Assembly (NCBI RefSeq): GCF_000374585.1
Contig: NZ_KB894657.1
Span: 1 to 64,000, forward strand
Length of the DNA stretch: 64,000 bases
Origin: Phocaeicola barnesiae DSM 18169 = JCM 13652
GTDB lineage: Bacteria > Bacteroidota > Bacteroidia > Bacteroidales > Bacteroidaceae
Direction of reading: 5' to 3'
Position 1 is the first letter of the stretch. Every line of letters begins with the position of its first letter. Made by a program: the position numbers and the translations under genes. Positions 10,009 to 18,904 of the stretch are shown here, piece by piece. The notes under the pieces were generated by a model. That model was not told the DNA's origin. It did not search any database and saw only the letters and a list, made by a program, of their open reading frames with translations.

Positions 10009-10530
10009 TTAGTCTTCATTCTTGAACCAGGATGCATACATCAGGTATCCATTAGCTATCTTCTGGTTCAATTCTTTGCTTTGTTTCGGGTCGACATGCT
10101 TGATGAATTTAGCCGGAACGCCTCCCCATAAGGTATGGGGCTCGATGACAGTGTTGGCCAGTACCAGGGCTCCGGCTGCAACGATGGCGCCTTCACCGAC
10201 CACTGCATGGTCGAGTAGGGTAGAGCCCATACCAATCAGCGCATTGTCTTTCACAGTTGCTCCATGTAGGGTGACATTGTGTCCTATCGATACGTCGTTG
10301 CCGATTTCGACGGTCGATTTTTCATACAGCGTGTGCAGAACGCTACCGTCCTGGATGTTTACCCGGTCGCCGATGCGGATGGAATTGACATCGCCCCGCA
10401 ATACGGTATTGAACCAGATACTGCAGTCGTGTCCCATGATTACATCGCCTATGATGGTGGCGTTGTCGGCCAGGTAGCAGTTTTCCCCGATGACAGGAGT
10501 AAAGCCGCGGACAGATTTGATGAGTGCCAT
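10009..10530 (-). CDS. Gamma-carbonic anhydrase family protein
   Basis: The 173-residue protein is a left-handed beta helix made of hexapeptide repeats. Zinc-ligand histidines are in the expected places: HTLYEKSTVEIG, followed by SIGHNVTLHGATV. Members (YrdA/CaiE/Cam class) form trimers with metal sites at subunit interfaces. Many bacterial members show little or no carbonic anhydrase activity, so the activity is unproven here. The length is normal and the gene stands alone. Confidence 0.85.
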   Translation of the reverse strand: MALIKSVRGFTPVIGENCYLADNATIIGDVIMGHDCSIWFNTVLRGDVNSIRIGDRVNIQDGSVLHTLYEKSTVEIGNDVSIGHNVTLHGATVKDNALIGMGSTLLDHAVVGEGAIVAAGALVLANTVIEPHTLWGGVPAKFIKHVDPKQSKELNQKIANGYLMYASWFKNED

Positions 10531-10638
10531 ATTTTATCGATTTTTTATTGTACGGATAAGGTTTGAAAATCGTTTTGTTGAGTGCTCCATGTAAATCAGG
10601 AGGGGACTATTTGTTGCGGTTAAAAGCAATTCTTGAAA

Positions 10639-12414
10639 TCAGAGGGCAGCGGTAGCTTCGGCCAGCCATGCTTTTTCATCTTCGTTCAACGATGGGCTTA
10701 ACTCACGGTAGACCCATGCATGATAATCGTTCAGCCAGGCTGTTTCTTCCGGACTCAACATCTCTGTGAGAATTGCCTCTTTATCAATCGGGCAGCAGGT
10801 GAGTGCCTCGAATTTATAGAAAGAACCGAATTCTGTCTGCTTACTGTTCACTATCAGCATGGTATTTTCGATCCGTACGCCATGGCGGCCTTCTTTGTAG
10901 ATACCCGGTTCGTTGGTGACAGTCATTCCTGGTAGCAGTAAAGCCGGCATGTGGTTCATTCGGAACTGATGGGGGCCTTCGTGTACATTGAGAAAATGAC
11001 CGACTCCGTGTCCTGTACCGTGTCCGTAATTGATACCGGCTTTCCACATGAACTGACGGGCCAGTACATCCAGTTGTGTGCCACAGGTACCGTGAGGAAA
11101 TTCGGCCATGGAAAGTTGGATCATTCCTTTCAGAACCAATGTGTAGTCACGCTTCTCTTCTTCGGTGACAGGTCCCAGTACGATGGTACGGGTAATGTCG
11201 GTAGTCCCGTCCAAATATTGGGCACCACTGTCTAGCAGTAACATTCCTTTCGGATGGAGGGTGGCGGCTGTTTCCGGTGTCGCTTCATAATGGACAATGG
11301 CTCCGTGGGCGGCATATCCGGCAATGGTGTCGAAACTGATACCTCTGAAATTTTCCTGTGCAGCCCGGAAGCGGTAGAGCGCTTCATCGAGTGTCACTTC
11401 GGTGACCGGTAGTTGCTTGACGGTTTCCTTCAGCCATTTCAGGAAGTGTACCATTGCAACTCCATCGCGCTTCATCGCGGCATGAAAGCCAGCAATCTCT
11501 GTATCGTTCTTGATGGCCTTCAGGTAAAGTACCGGTGAGGGGGCTGTGACGACTGTCGTTGCTGAGGCGGCAGCCTGGTAGAGGCTGTAGTTGGTGCTTG
11601 GGGGAAGCAGAATAGCCTTTCCGGCATATTCCCGTAATCCTTTTTCCACATTCCGGTAGTCTTGGATTTCCACCTGTAGCTTGTTCAAATATTCTTGGAT
11701 TTCCAGAGTCAGTTTTTCCGGTAAGATGTAGAGGACGGTACGTTGTTCGGTGATGAGCAGGTAACTGACAAATACCGGATTGCAATGTACGTCATTTCCC
11801 CGCATATTTAATGTCCAGGCAATCTCATCGAGCGCAGAAACCAGCATGCCATCTGCTTGGTTGGCCCGGATTTGTTGACGAATTTTTTCAATCTTGGTTG
11901 TACTGTCTGTTCCACAATAGGTCAATGGCAAAATGAACGGAGCATTCATCGGTAGGGCAGGGCGGTCTTTCCACAAACTTTCGTAAGGATCTTCAACTGA
12001 AATCAGTTCAAGGCCGTTCTGGGCCAATGCTGTCTTTAATGATTGTGCCTCGGCTGTAGTGGTTACCCATCCGTCGATTCCCACTTTATCTCCTGGGGTC
12101 AGTACTTGTCCTAACCACGACGGTATATCTGGAGTCTCGGGCAATCTGTCTTTGAATAGGGTCAGTCCGCTTCCTTGCAGTTGCTCGGCAGCCTGAAGGA
12201 AATAACGGGAGTCGGTCCATAATCCTCCTTGGCTGGTCGTGATGACTACGGTCCCGGCTGAACCGGTGAATCCTGAAATCCACTTGCGCGATTCCCAATG
12301 TGCCGGTACATATTCTCCGGAATGCGGATCAGTACTGGGAGTGATGAAAGCTGCTATTCCTTTTTGTTTCATAAAGGCGCGGAGAGCTTCTATTCTGTCT
12401 GTAATCTGCTTCAT
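10639..12414 (-). CDS. pepP: Xaa-Pro aminopeptidase (aminopeptidase P, M24B)
   Basis: This cytoplasmic metallopeptidase of 591 residues removes an N-terminal residue that precedes proline. It has the long three-domain form: two creatinase-like N-terminal domains (one starts ALRAFMKQKGIAAFITPSTD) and a C-terminal pita-bread catalytic domain. Dinuclear metal ligands are seen in LLDSGAQYLDGTTDITRT, in HGTGHGVGHFLNVHEGP, and in TNEPGIY followed by RIENT. The absence of a signal peptide argues for a cytoplasmic location. It is transcribed away from rpsU from its own promoter. Confidence 0.92.
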   Translation of the reverse strand: MKQITDRIEALRAFMKQKGIAAFITPSTDPHSGEYVPAHWESRKWISGFTGSAGTVVITTSQGGLWTDSRYFLQAAEQLQGSGLTLFKDRLPETPDIPSWLGQVLTPGDKVGIDGWVTTTAEAQSLKTALAQNGLELISVEDPYESLWKDRPALPMNAPFILPLTYCGTDSTTKIEKIRQQIRANQADGMLVSALDEIAWTLNMRGNDVHCNPVFVSYLLITEQRTVLYILPEKLTLEIQEYLNKLQVEIQDYRNVEKGLREYAGKAILLPPSTNYSLYQAAASATTVVTAPSPVLYLKAIKNDTEIAGFHAAMKRDGVAMVHFLKWLKETVKQLPVTEVTLDEALYRFRAAQENFRGISFDTIAGYAAHGAIVHYEATPETAATLHPKGMLLLDSGAQYLDGTTDITRTIVLGPVTEEEKRDYTLVLKGMIQLSMAEFPHGTCGTQLDVLARQFMWKAGINYGHGTGHGVGHFLNVHEGPHQFRMNHMPALLLPGMTVTNEPGIYKEGRHGVRIENTMLIVNSKQTEFGSFYKFEALTCCPIDKEAILTEMLSPEETAWLNDYHAWVYRELSPSLNEDEKAWLAEATAAL

Positions 12415-12457
12415 GGTAGGTTGATTGATTTGGTGTTAACTTGATTTTCTGAAGTCA

Positions 12458-12486
12458 CAAAGTTATAAATTCTAGGAAATTCCAAA
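12458..12486 (-). promoter_or_regulatory. Promoter of the aminopeptidase P gene
   Basis: Read on the minus strand, TTTG (12483-12486) is followed after 17 bp by TAACTTTG (12458-12465), a full match to the TAnnTTTG -7 box. It is divergent from the rpsU promoter. Confidence 0.5.
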
Positions 12487-12504
12487 GAAAATATGTCGGA
12501 AAGT

Positions 12505-12535
12505 TTTGTGAATAAAGAAAGTATGTGTAATTTTG
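12505..12535 (+). promoter_or_regulatory. rpsU promoter, TTTG-N19-TAATTTTG
   Basis: A -33 TTTG (12505-12508) and a -7 TAATTTTG (12528-12535) are separated by 19 bp, the classic Bacteroides housekeeping sigma-factor arrangement. The leader is about 50 nt and AT-rich. Confidence 0.75.
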
Positions 12536-12592
12536 CGCCGCAAATAAAATGCATAAATATTTTAGTAACAACATACATTTAATTTAAAAAAC

Positions 12593-12784
12593 ATGATTGT
12601 AGTTCCAGTAAAAGAAGGCGAAAACATTGAAAAAGCGCTGAAGAAGTTCAAAAGAAAATTTGAAAAAACAGGTGTTGTAAAAGAACTGAGAAGCAGACAG
12701 CAGTATGACAAACCGTCTGTACTGAAGAGACTTAAGATGGAACGTGCTATTTACGTTCAGAAAATGCAGCAGACAGAAGAATAA
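12593..12784 (+). CDS. rpsU: 30S ribosomal protein bS21
   Basis: This small basic protein (63 residues, MIVVPVKEGENIEKALKKFK start) sits near the anti-Shine-Dalgarno end of 16S rRNA. In Bacteroidetes (shown structurally in Flavobacterium) bS21 helps hide the anti-Shine-Dalgarno, which explains weak Shine-Dalgarno use in the phylum. There is no Shine-Dalgarno upstream here: the 20 bases before ATG are AT-rich. It begins the gene-expression block and lies 68 bases before xerC. Confidence 0.95.
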   Translation: MIVVPVKEGENIEKALKKFKRKFEKTGVVKELRSRQQYDKPSVLKRLKMERAIYVQKMQQTEE

Positions 12785-12852
12785 TAAATTCTGCAGGATT
12801 TCTTGAATTATTGAATTCTTTTTCATAAATTCGTCGTTGAATCAATAAGGCG

Positions 12853-13743
12853 ATGTTTCTTATGCTGAAAGAATCTTTTTTGGGGTATCTTTCTTTGGAG
12901 CGTAACTATTCGTCTAAGACTGTTCGCAGTTACGGAATCGATCTTACGCAGTTTGAAAGTTACTTTAGAGGGGTGGGCCAAGATTTAGATTATACGGATA
13001 TAGATGCCGATCTGATTCGTGGGTGGGTAATCTCACTGATGGATGAAGGGTATACAGCTACATCTGTAAATCGGAAGCTTAGTTCGCTCCGGTCGTTTTA
13101 TCACTTCCTGCTTCGGAAGCAACTGGTGTCAGTGGATCCGATGGCAAAGATTAACGGTCCGAAGAAAAAGAAGCCCTTGCCGGTGTTCGTGAAAGAAGCT
13201 GATATGAATTGTCTGCTTGATGATACGGATTTCGGAAAAGGTTTTGAAAGCGTACGGGATCGTACGGTGCTGGAAGTCTTTTATACAACAGGTATTCGTC
13301 TTTCCGAGTTAATCGGTCTGGATGATGCTGATGTGGACTTCTCTGCACGGGTGATTAAAGTGACTGGAAAAAGAAACAAGCAGCGTCTGGTTCCGTTCGG
13401 TGATGAACTGGAGGCGGATATGCAGGCTTATCTTTCAGAACGAAATGAAAATTGCCCCCGGGTGTGTCCCGCATTTTTTGTCCGAAAGGATGGAGAACGG
13501 TTATATCCGGAGTTGGTTTATCGAATCGTGAAGCGCAATTTGTCGAAAGTCGTGACGCTGAAGAAGAAGAGTCCTCATGTGTTGAGGCATTCGTTTGCGA
13601 CTTCTATGCTTAACCATCAGGCGGAGCTGGAAGCTGTGAAGGAGTTGCTGGGGCATGAGAGTCTGACGACGACGCAGGTATATACCCATACGACTTTTGA
13701 GGAACTAAAAAAAGTTTATGAACAAGCTCACCCCAGAGCGTAA
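12853..13743 (+). CDS. xerC: Tyrosine recombinase XerC/XerD type
   Basis: A site-specific recombinase of 296 residues of the kind that resolves chromosome dimers at dif. The N-terminal SAM-like core-binding domain covers about residues 4-95. Catalytic residues, numbered from ATG 12853, are R149 (TGIRLSEL), H242 and R245 (HVLRHSF), H268 (LLGHESL) and nucleophile Y277 (QVYTHT). The complete set and lack of extra domains fit a housekeeping Xer protein and not a phage integrase. An alternative start is ATG 12862 (MLKESF). It ends 16 bases before hpf, and the hpf Shine-Dalgarno follows its stop codon directly. Confidence 0.88.
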   Translation: MFLMLKESFLGYLSLERNYSSKTVRSYGIDLTQFESYFRGVGQDLDYTDIDADLIRGWVISLMDEGYTATSVNRKLSSLRSFYHFLLRKQLVSVDPMAKINGPKKKKPLPVFVKEADMNCLLDDTDFGKGFESVRDRTVLEVFYTTGIRLSELIGLDDADVDFSARVIKVTGKRNKQRLVPFGDELEADMQAYLSERNENCPRVCPAFFVRKDGERLYPELVYRIVKRNLSKVVTLKKKSPHVLRHSFATSMLNHQAELEAVKELLGHESLTTTQVYTHTTFEELKKVYEQAHPRA

Positions 13744-13759
13744 AAAAAAGGAGGTATTT

Positions 13760-14059
13760 ATGGAAGTAAGAATTCAATCCATTCATTTCGACGCATCCGA
13801 AAAATTGGAAGCTTTCATTCAGAAGAAAGCAGAGAAGCTCGAGAAGTTTTGCGATAATATAAAGAAAGTAGAGGTGTCTTTAAAAGTAGTAAAACCTGAA
13901 ACGGCAATGAATAAGGAAGCGGGTGTCCGTGTCTTGGCGTTGAATACAGAGTTTTACGCAGAAAAAGTAAGCGATACGTTTGAGGAGTCTATCGATGTTT
14001 GTATGGAAGCACTCTCCAAACAGTTGCTGAAAACAAAGGAAAAACAACAAAGCAAGTAA
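13760..14059 (+). CDS. hpf: Ribosome hibernation-promoting factor, short HPF/RaiA family
   Basis: HPF binds the 30S decoding centre in stationary phase and blocks mRNA and tRNA access. This is the short form (99 residues), a single S30AE domain (MEVRIQSIHFDASEKLEAF) without the C-terminal dimerisation extension. I chose ATG 13760 over the upstream in-frame ATG at 13718 (inside xerC), because a strong AGGAGGT (13749-13755) stands four bases before it and the family starts at MxVxIxSxxF. It is likely cotranscribed with xerC. Confidence 0.9.
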   Translation: MEVRIQSIHFDASEKLEAFIQKKAEKLEKFCDNIKKVEVSLKVVKPETAMNKEAGVRVLALNTEFYAEKVSDTFEESIDVCMEALSKQLLKTKEKQQSK

Positions 14060-14076
14060 AAAAATCACGAAAAAGT

Positions 14077-14106
14077 TTTGTGATTAAAAAATAATAGCTA
14101 AATTTG
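14077..14106 (+). promoter_or_regulatory. Promoter of the tRNA-tuf operon
   Basis: TTTG (14077-14080), an 18-bp spacer and TAAATTTG (14099-14106) form a near-consensus Bacteroides promoter about 55 bases before the first tRNA. Its -7 box is inside one arm of a perfect inverted repeat. Confidence 0.7.
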
Positions 14107-14145
14107 CAGCCGCTAAGCCGTAAGAAACATAGCGGCTGCAAATTT
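14100..14145. repeat. Perfect 16-bp inverted repeat overlapping the -7 box
   Basis: AAATTTGCAGCCGCTA (14100-14115) is repeated in inverse at 14130-14145 with a 14-nt loop. The left arm includes most of the TAAATTTG box. If transcription starts shortly after the box, only part of the left arm would be in RNA, so it may act as DNA, for example as an operator. Confidence 0.8.
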
Positions 14146-14160
14146 CTGAATGATGGAAAT

Positions 14161-14234
14161 GCCTCTTTAGCTCAGTTGGCCAGAGCACGTGATTTGTAAT
14201 CTCGGGGTCGTTGGTTCGAATCCGACAAGAGGCT
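14161..14234 (+). tRNA. tRNA-Thr (anticodon TGT)
   Basis: The 74-nt cloverleaf has acceptor stem GCCTCTT/AAGAGGC, a D-arm with AGCTCAGTTGG, anticodon loop TTTGTAA and T-loop TTCGAAT. CCA is not encoded. Confidence 0.95.
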
Positions 14235-14285
14235 CAAGAAGAAAGGCGCTAGCGTTAATCTTCTGATCTTTGAAAAAAGAAAGTT

Positions 14286-14368
14286 GGGCAAATACCAGAG
14301 TGGCCAAATGGGGCAGACTGTAAATCTGCTGGCTTACGCCTTCGGTGGTTCGAATCCATCTTTGCCCA
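14286..14368 (+). tRNA. tRNA-Tyr (anticodon GTA)
   Basis: An 83-nt class II tRNA with acceptor GGGCAAA/TTTGCCC, anticodon in ACTGTAAAT, a long variable arm and discriminator A. CCA is not encoded. Confidence 0.95.
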
Positions 14369-14378
14369 CTTCAAACAA

Positions 14379-14451
14379 GCGGAAGTAGCTCAGTTGATAG
14401 AGCATTAGCCTTCCAAGCTGAGGGTCGCGGGTTTGAGTCCCGTCTTCCGCT
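14379..14451 (+). tRNA. tRNA-Gly (anticodon TCC)
   Basis: A 73-nt cloverleaf with acceptor GCGGAAG/CTTCCGC and anticodon TCC in CTTCCAA. It lies 10 bases after tRNA-Tyr. Confidence 0.95.
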
Positions 14452-14468
14452 CTCTTTTTTCTTCTTTT

Positions 14469-14540
<72 letters not shown>

Positions 14541-14588
14541 CGTGAATGTGTAAAAGCTGATTATTAATCAAATAAATAAAATAAAGCT

Positions 14589-15773
14589 ATGGCTAAAGAG
14601 AAATTTGAACGTTCGAAACCGCACGTTAACATTGGTACTATCGGTCACGTTGACCACGGTAAAACCACTTTGACTGCTGCTATCACTACAGTATTGGCAA
14701 AGAAAGGTCTGTCAGAAATGCGTTCTTTCGATTCTATCGATAACGCTCCTGAAGAAAAGGAAAGAGGTATTACTATCAATACTTCTCACGTAGAATATCA
14801 GACTGCAAATCGTCACTATGCTCACGTAGACTGTCCGGGACACGCCGACTACGTTAAGAACATGGTAACTGGTGCTGCTCAGATGGATGGTGCTATCATC
14901 GTAGTTGCTGCTACTGATGGTCCGATGCCTCAGACTCGTGAACACATTCTGTTGGCTCGTCAGGTAAACGTTCCTCGTCTGGTTGTATTCTTGAACAAGT
15001 GCGACATGGTTGACGACGAAGAAATGTTGGAATTGGTAGAAATGGAAATGCGTGAATTGCTGTCATTCTACAACTTCGACGGTGACAATACTCCGATTAT
15101 CCGTGGTTCTGCTCTGGGCGCATTGAACGGTGTTCCTCAGTGGGAAGATAAGATTATGGAGTTGATGGATGCTGTTGATACTTGGATTCCGCTGCCTCCG
15201 CGTGATGTTGATAAACCATTCTTGATGCCGGTTGAAGACGTATTCTCAATCACTGGTCGTGGTACAGTTGCTACTGGTCGTATCGAAGCTGGTGTTATCA
15301 AAGTTGGTGATGAAGTAGAAATCCTGGGTCTTGGTGAAGACAAGAAATCAGTTGTAACTGGTGTAGAAATGTTCCGTAAGTTGCTGGATCAGGGTGAAGC
15401 TGGTGATAACGTAGGTTTGTTGCTTCGTGGTATCGACAAGAACGAAATCAAACGTGGTATGATTCTGTGTCACCCGGGTCAGGTTAAGGCTCACTCTAAG
15501 TTCAAAGCTGAGGTTTATATCCTGAAGAAAGAAGAAGGTGGTCGTCACACTCCGTTCCACAACAAATATCGTCCTCAGTTCTATCTGCGTACTATGGACT
15601 GTACAGGTGAAATCACTTTGCCGGAAGGAACAGACATGGTAATGCCGGGTGATAACGTAACTATCAACGTTGAGTTGATTTATCCGGTTGCATTGAACGT
15701 AGGTCTGCGCTTCGCTATCCGTGAAGGTGGTCGTACAGTAGGTGCTGGTCAGATTACTGAAATCCTTGACTAA
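14589..15773 (+). CDS. tuf: Elongation factor Tu
   Basis: EF-Tu (394 residues) delivers aminoacyl-tRNA to the ribosome as a GTP complex. GTPase motifs GHVDHGKT (residues 19-26), DCPGHADY and NKCDMV are intact, followed by the two beta-barrel domains. It is the only tuf in the window: none follows fusA in the str operon. It is cotranscribed with the four upstream tRNAs, and a hairpin terminator follows 23 bases after its stop codon. Confidence 0.98.
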   Translation: MAKEKFERSKPHVNIGTIGHVDHGKTTLTAAITTVLAKKGLSEMRSFDSIDNAPEEKERGITINTSHVEYQTANRHYAHVDCPGHADYVKNMVTGAAQMDGAIIVVAATDGPMPQTREHILLARQVNVPRLVVFLNKCDMVDDEEMLELVEMEMRELLSFYNFDGDNTPIIRGSALGALNGVPQWEDKIMELMDAVDTWIPLPPRDVDKPFLMPVEDVFSITGRGTVATGRIEAGVIKVGDEVEILGLGEDKKSVVTGVEMFRKLLDQGEAGDNVGLLLRGIDKNEIKRGMILCHPGQVKAHSKFKAEVYILKKEEGGRHTPFHNKYRPQFYLRTMDCTGEITLPEGTDMVMPGDNVTINVELIYPVALNVGLRFAIREGGRTVGAGQITEILD

Positions 15774-15796
15774 TCCAAAGTTAAAGATAAATGATT

Positions 15797-15830
15797 ATAG
15801 TTCCCGAAAACTTCTTCGGGAACTATTTTT
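15797..15830 (+). terminator. Terminator after tuf
   Basis: A 12-bp stem (ATAGTTCCCGAA with TTCGGGAACTAT), a 6-nt loop and a T-run ending at 15830. The first base of tRNA-Trp is 15831, so the terminator touches the mature tRNA end. Confidence 0.8.
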
Positions 15831-15903
15831 ACGGGAATAGCTCAGTTGGTAGAGCATCGGTCTCCAAAACCGAGTGTCGGGAGTTCGAGCCTCTCTTCCC
15901 GTG
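15831..15903 (+). tRNA. tRNA-Trp (anticodon CCA)
   Basis: A 73-nt cloverleaf with acceptor ACGGGAA/TTCCCGT, anticodon CCA in TCTCCAAAA and discriminator G, the expected tryptophan identity element. It is 16 bases before secE. Confidence 0.96.
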
Positions 15904-15919
15904 CAAAATTGAATAGAAT

Positions 15920-16114
15920 ATGTTTAAAAAGATAACGAATTATTGTAAGGAATCTTATGACGAACTAGTCCATAAAGTGACATGGCCTAATCGTTCAGAA
16001 CTTTCAGGTAGTGCAGTGGCTGTTTTAACTGCTTCCCTGCTCATTGCACTCGTTGTTTTTCTTATGGATTCTGCCTTCCAGTTTATCATGGAAGATGTTA
16101 TCTATCCGCACTAA
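15920..16114 (+). CDS. secE: Preprotein translocase subunit SecE
   Basis: SecE clamps SecY in the membrane channel. This short one-helix form (64 residues) has the amphipathic segment YDELVHKVTWPNRSEL and one membrane helix AVLTASLLIALVVFLM. Placement directly before nusG is the standard context. Confidence 0.95.
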   Translation: MFKKITNYCKESYDELVHKVTWPNRSELSGSAVAVLTASLLIALVVFLMDSAFQFIMEDVIYPH

Positions 16115-16128
16115 TTAAGTAATATAAA

Positions 16129-16671
16129 ATGTCTGAGATTGAAAAGAAATGGTACGTACTGCGTGCCGTAAGTGGAAAAGAAAGCAAGGTGAAGGAGTAT
16201 CTTGATGCTGACATCAGACACGGAAACCTTGGTGACTATGTATCTCAGGTGTTGATTCCTACCGAAAAAGTTTACCAGGTTCGCAATGGAAAAAAGATTG
16301 TGAAGGAGAGAACTTATCTCCCTGGGTATGTCTTGGTAGAGGCCGCGCTGGTAGGTGAGGTTGCTCATCATTTGAGAAACACGCCGAATGTGATTGGCTT
16401 TTTGGGTGGACAGGATCATCCGGTCCCTTTGAGACAATCGGAAGTGAATCGTATTCTGGGTACGGTAGACGAACTTCAGGAGGTAGGTGAGGAATTGAAT
16501 GTTCCTTATACCGTTGGAGAAACAGTGAAAGTTAGCGTTGGTCCATTTACCGGTTTCAGTGGTTTGATTGAAGAAGTGAATGGCGAAAAGCGTAAACTGA
16601 AAGTAATGGTCAAGATATTCGGTCGGAAAACTCCGCTCGAGTTAGGCTTTACGGATGTGGAAAAGGAATAA
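16129..16671 (+). CDS. nusG: Transcription termination/antitermination factor NusG
   Basis: NusG (180 residues) binds RNA polymerase and couples it to Rho or the ribosome. The NGN domain starts KKWYVLRAVSGKE and contains YLPGYVLVEA; the C-terminal KOW domain contains GPFTGFSGLIEEVN. It is 14 bases after secE and is followed by the L11 operon. Confidence 0.96.
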   Translation: MSEIEKKWYVLRAVSGKESKVKEYLDADIRHGNLGDYVSQVLIPTEKVYQVRNGKKIVKERTYLPGYVLVEAALVGEVAHHLRNTPNVIGFLGGQDHPVPLRQSEVNRILGTVDELQEVGEELNVPYTVGETVKVSVGPFTGFSGLIEEVNGEKRKLKVMVKIFGRKTPLELGFTDVEKE

Positions 16672-16733
16672 CGCATTTTGTTACGTGTCGTTGTTTTATT
16701 CGTTAAATGTTTATATAAAAATTACAATCAAAA

Positions 16734-17177
16734 ATGGCTAAAGAAGTTGCTGGACTAATCAAATTACAGATTAAAGGAGGCGCTGCAAATCCATCACCTC
16801 CCGTTGGACCTGCTTTGGGTTCTAAGGGTATCAATATCATGGAATTTTGCAAGCAATTCAACGCCAGAACCCAGGACAAGGCAGGTAAGGTATTACCTGT
16901 AATCATTACCTACTACACAGACAAGTCTTTCGATTTCGTAATCAAGACTCCTCCTGTAGCTATTCAGTTGCTCGAGGCTGCTAAGATTAAAGGTGGTTCT
17001 GCTGAACCGAACCGTAAGAAAGTTGCTGAACTTACTTGGGATCAGATTCGCACCATCGCTCAGGACAAATTGGTTGACTTGAACTGCTTTACTATCGAGG
17101 CTGCTATGACAATGGTAGCAGGAACAGCTAGAAGTATGGGTATCGCTGTAAAAGGTGACTTCCCGGGTAATAACTAA
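16734..17177 (+). CDS. rplK: 50S ribosomal protein uL11
   Basis: uL11 (147 residues) forms the GTPase-associated centre on 23S rRNA together with the L10-L12 stalk. The glycine/proline-rich block [20 protein letters not shown] and the C-terminal RNA-binding domain ending [12 protein letters not shown] are intact. First of rplK-rplA-rplJ-rplL. Confidence 0.97.
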   Translation: MAKEVAGLIKLQIKGGAANPSPPVGPALGSKGINIMEFCKQFNARTQDKAGKVLPVIITYYTDKSFDFVIKTPPVAIQLLEAAKIKGGSAEPNRKKVAELTWDQIRTIAQDKLVDLNCFTIEAAMTMVAGTARSMGIAVKGDFPGNN

Positions 17178-17193
17178 TTAACTTCAATTGATA

Positions 17194-17892
17194 ATGGGTA
17201 AACTGACAAAAAATCAAAAGTTGGCTGCAGAAAAAATTGAAGCAGGGAAAGCATACTCACTGAAAGAAGCTGCACAGCTGGTAAAGGATATCACCTTCAC
17301 TAAGTTTGATGCTTCATTAGATATTGATGTACGTTTAGGTGTAGACCCTCGTAAGGCTAACCAGATGGTAAGAGGTGTTGTATCTCTGCCTCATGGTACA
17401 GGTAAGCAGGTTCGCGTGCTTGTTCTGTGTACACCGGATGCTGAAGCTGCTGCAAAAGAAGCTGGCGCTGACTATGTTGGTCTTGATGAATATATCGAAA
17501 AGATCAAAGGTGGATGGACTGATATTGATGTGATCATCACTATGCCGTCTATCATGGGTAAGATCGGTGCTCTGGGTCGTGTACTCGGTCCGCGTGGATT
17601 GATGCCGAACCCGAAGAGTGGTACTGTGACTATGGATGTAGCTAAAGCTGTTAAGGAAGTTAAGCAAGGTAAGATTGACTTTAAGGTTGACAAGAGCGGT
17701 ATCGTTCACACTTCAATCGGTAAAGTATCTTTCACTGCTGACCAGATCCGCGAAAATGCGAAAGAATTTATCGCTACTATCATTAAACTGAAACCGAGCA
17801 CAGCTAAAGGTACCTATATTAAGAGTATTTATCTTTCAAGTACTATGAGTAAGGGTATTAAAATCGACCCGAAATCTGTAGAAGAAATCTAA
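17194..17892 (+). CDS. rplA: 50S ribosomal protein uL1
   Basis: uL1 (232 residues) forms the mobile L1 stalk at the E site and is a translational repressor of the L11 operon in E. coli. The signature around [18 protein letters not shown] is present. I used ATG 17194 (MGKLTKNQ), since the longer reading depends on a TTG at 17188. Confidence 0.96.
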   Translation: MGKLTKNQKLAAEKIEAGKAYSLKEAAQLVKDITFTKFDASLDIDVRLGVDPRKANQMVRGVVSLPHGTGKQVRVLVLCTPDAEAAAKEAGADYVGLDEYIEKIKGGWTDIDVIITMPSIMGKIGALGRVLGPRGLMPNPKSGTVTMDVAKAVKEVKQGKIDFKVDKSGIVHTSIGKVSFTADQIRENAKEFIATIIKLKPSTAKGTYIKSIYLSSTMSKGIKIDPKSVEEI

Positions 17893-17907
17893 TAACAAGG
17901 AGGAATC

Positions 17908-18423
17908 ATGAGAAAGGAAGATAAAGGCGTTATCATAGGTCAGCTGGCTGACACCGTTAAAGAATACGGTCATTTCTATATCATTGATACAACAGCTATG
18001 GATGCTGCTGCTACAAGTGATCTTCGTAGAAAGTGTTTCAAAGCTGGTATCAAGTTGGTAGTTGTGAAGAATTCTTTGCTTCACAAGGCTCTCATGAGCT
18101 TGGATGTTGATTACTCACCGTTGTTTGATTCTTTGAAAGGTACTACTGCCGTAATGTTTAGCGAAGTTGCTAACGCTCCGGCTAAATTGCTGAAAGAATA
18201 CAAAGAAGGTGTTCCTACTCTGAAAGCTGCTTATGCAGAAGAAGGATTCTATGTAGGAGCAGATCAGCTCGAAGCTCTTGCAACAATCAAGAGCAAGAAC
18301 GAAGTTATCGCAGACATCATTGCATTGCTGCAATCTCCTGCGAAGAACGTTATCTCAGCTCTGCAGTCTGGTGGCAACACCATTCACGGAGTTCTTCAGA
18401 CATTGGCAGAACGTGGAGAATAA
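17908..18423 (+). CDS. rplJ: 50S ribosomal protein uL10
   Basis: uL10 (171 residues) anchors L7/L12 dimers to the ribosome. It starts MRKEDKGVIIGQLADTVKEY and has the rRNA-binding N-terminal domain plus an L12-binding C-terminal helix. It is preceded by AAGGAGG (17897-17903) four bases before ATG, a strong Shine-Dalgarno that is unusual in this phylum. Only 15 bases separate it from rplA, so the long E. coli-type L10 leader is absent. Confidence 0.96.
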   Translation: MRKEDKGVIIGQLADTVKEYGHFYIIDTTAMDAAATSDLRRKCFKAGIKLVVVKNSLLHKALMSLDVDYSPLFDSLKGTTAVMFSEVANAPAKLLKEYKEGVPTLKAAYAEEGFYVGADQLEALATIKSKNEVIADIIALLQSPAKNVISALQSGGNTIHGVLQTLAERGE

Positions 18424-18501
18424 TCCGCACGGCTGTCTGAATGAAAACCAAACAACTTTAATATTATTCAATTAGTAACAAACAATTAAAATCATACAAA
18501 A

Positions 18502-18879
18502 ATGGCAGATTTGAAAGCTTTTGCAGAACAATTAGTTAACTTGACAGTAAAAGAAGTTAATGAACTTGCAACTATCCTTAAAGAAGAATACGGTATTGAA
18601 CCTGCTGCTGCAGCTGTAGCTGTTGCTGCTGGTCCTGCTGCTGCTGGTGCAGCTGCTGCTGAAGAAAAAACTTCATTCGATGTAGTTTTGAAGAGCGCAG
18701 GTGCTGCTAAATTGCAGGTTGTTAAGGCCGTTAAAGAAGCTTGTGGTCTTGGCTTGAAAGAAGCAAAAGACTTGGTTGACGGTGCTCCTAGCACAGTAAA
18801 AGAAGGTTTGGCTAAAGACGAAGCTGAATCTTTGAAGAAAACTTTGGAAGAAGCTGGAGCTGAAGTTGAACTTAAATAA
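18502..18879 (+). CDS. rplL: 50S ribosomal protein bL12 (L7/L12)
   Basis: The stalk protein (125 residues) recruits translational GTPases. The N-terminal dimerisation domain, an alanine-rich hinge ([20 protein letters not shown]) and the C-terminal domain with [12 protein letters not shown] are all present. A strong hairpin follows 25 bases after the stop codon, before rpoB. Confidence 0.97.
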   Translation: MADLKAFAEQLVNLTVKEVNELATILKEEYGIEPAAAAVAVAAGPAAAGAAAAEEKTSFDVVLKSAGAAKLQVVKAVKEACGLGLKEAKDLVDGAPSTVKEGLAKDEAESLKKTLEEAGAEVELK

Positions 18880-18904
18880 GATTATCCTGTAAATCAGGAA
18901 GTTC

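Noticed and set aside
12853-13743. Integrase of a mobile element
   Set aside because: The recombinase sits in a housekeeping block with hpf and lacks attachment sites, excisionase or cargo genes; it fits a chromosomal Xer protein.
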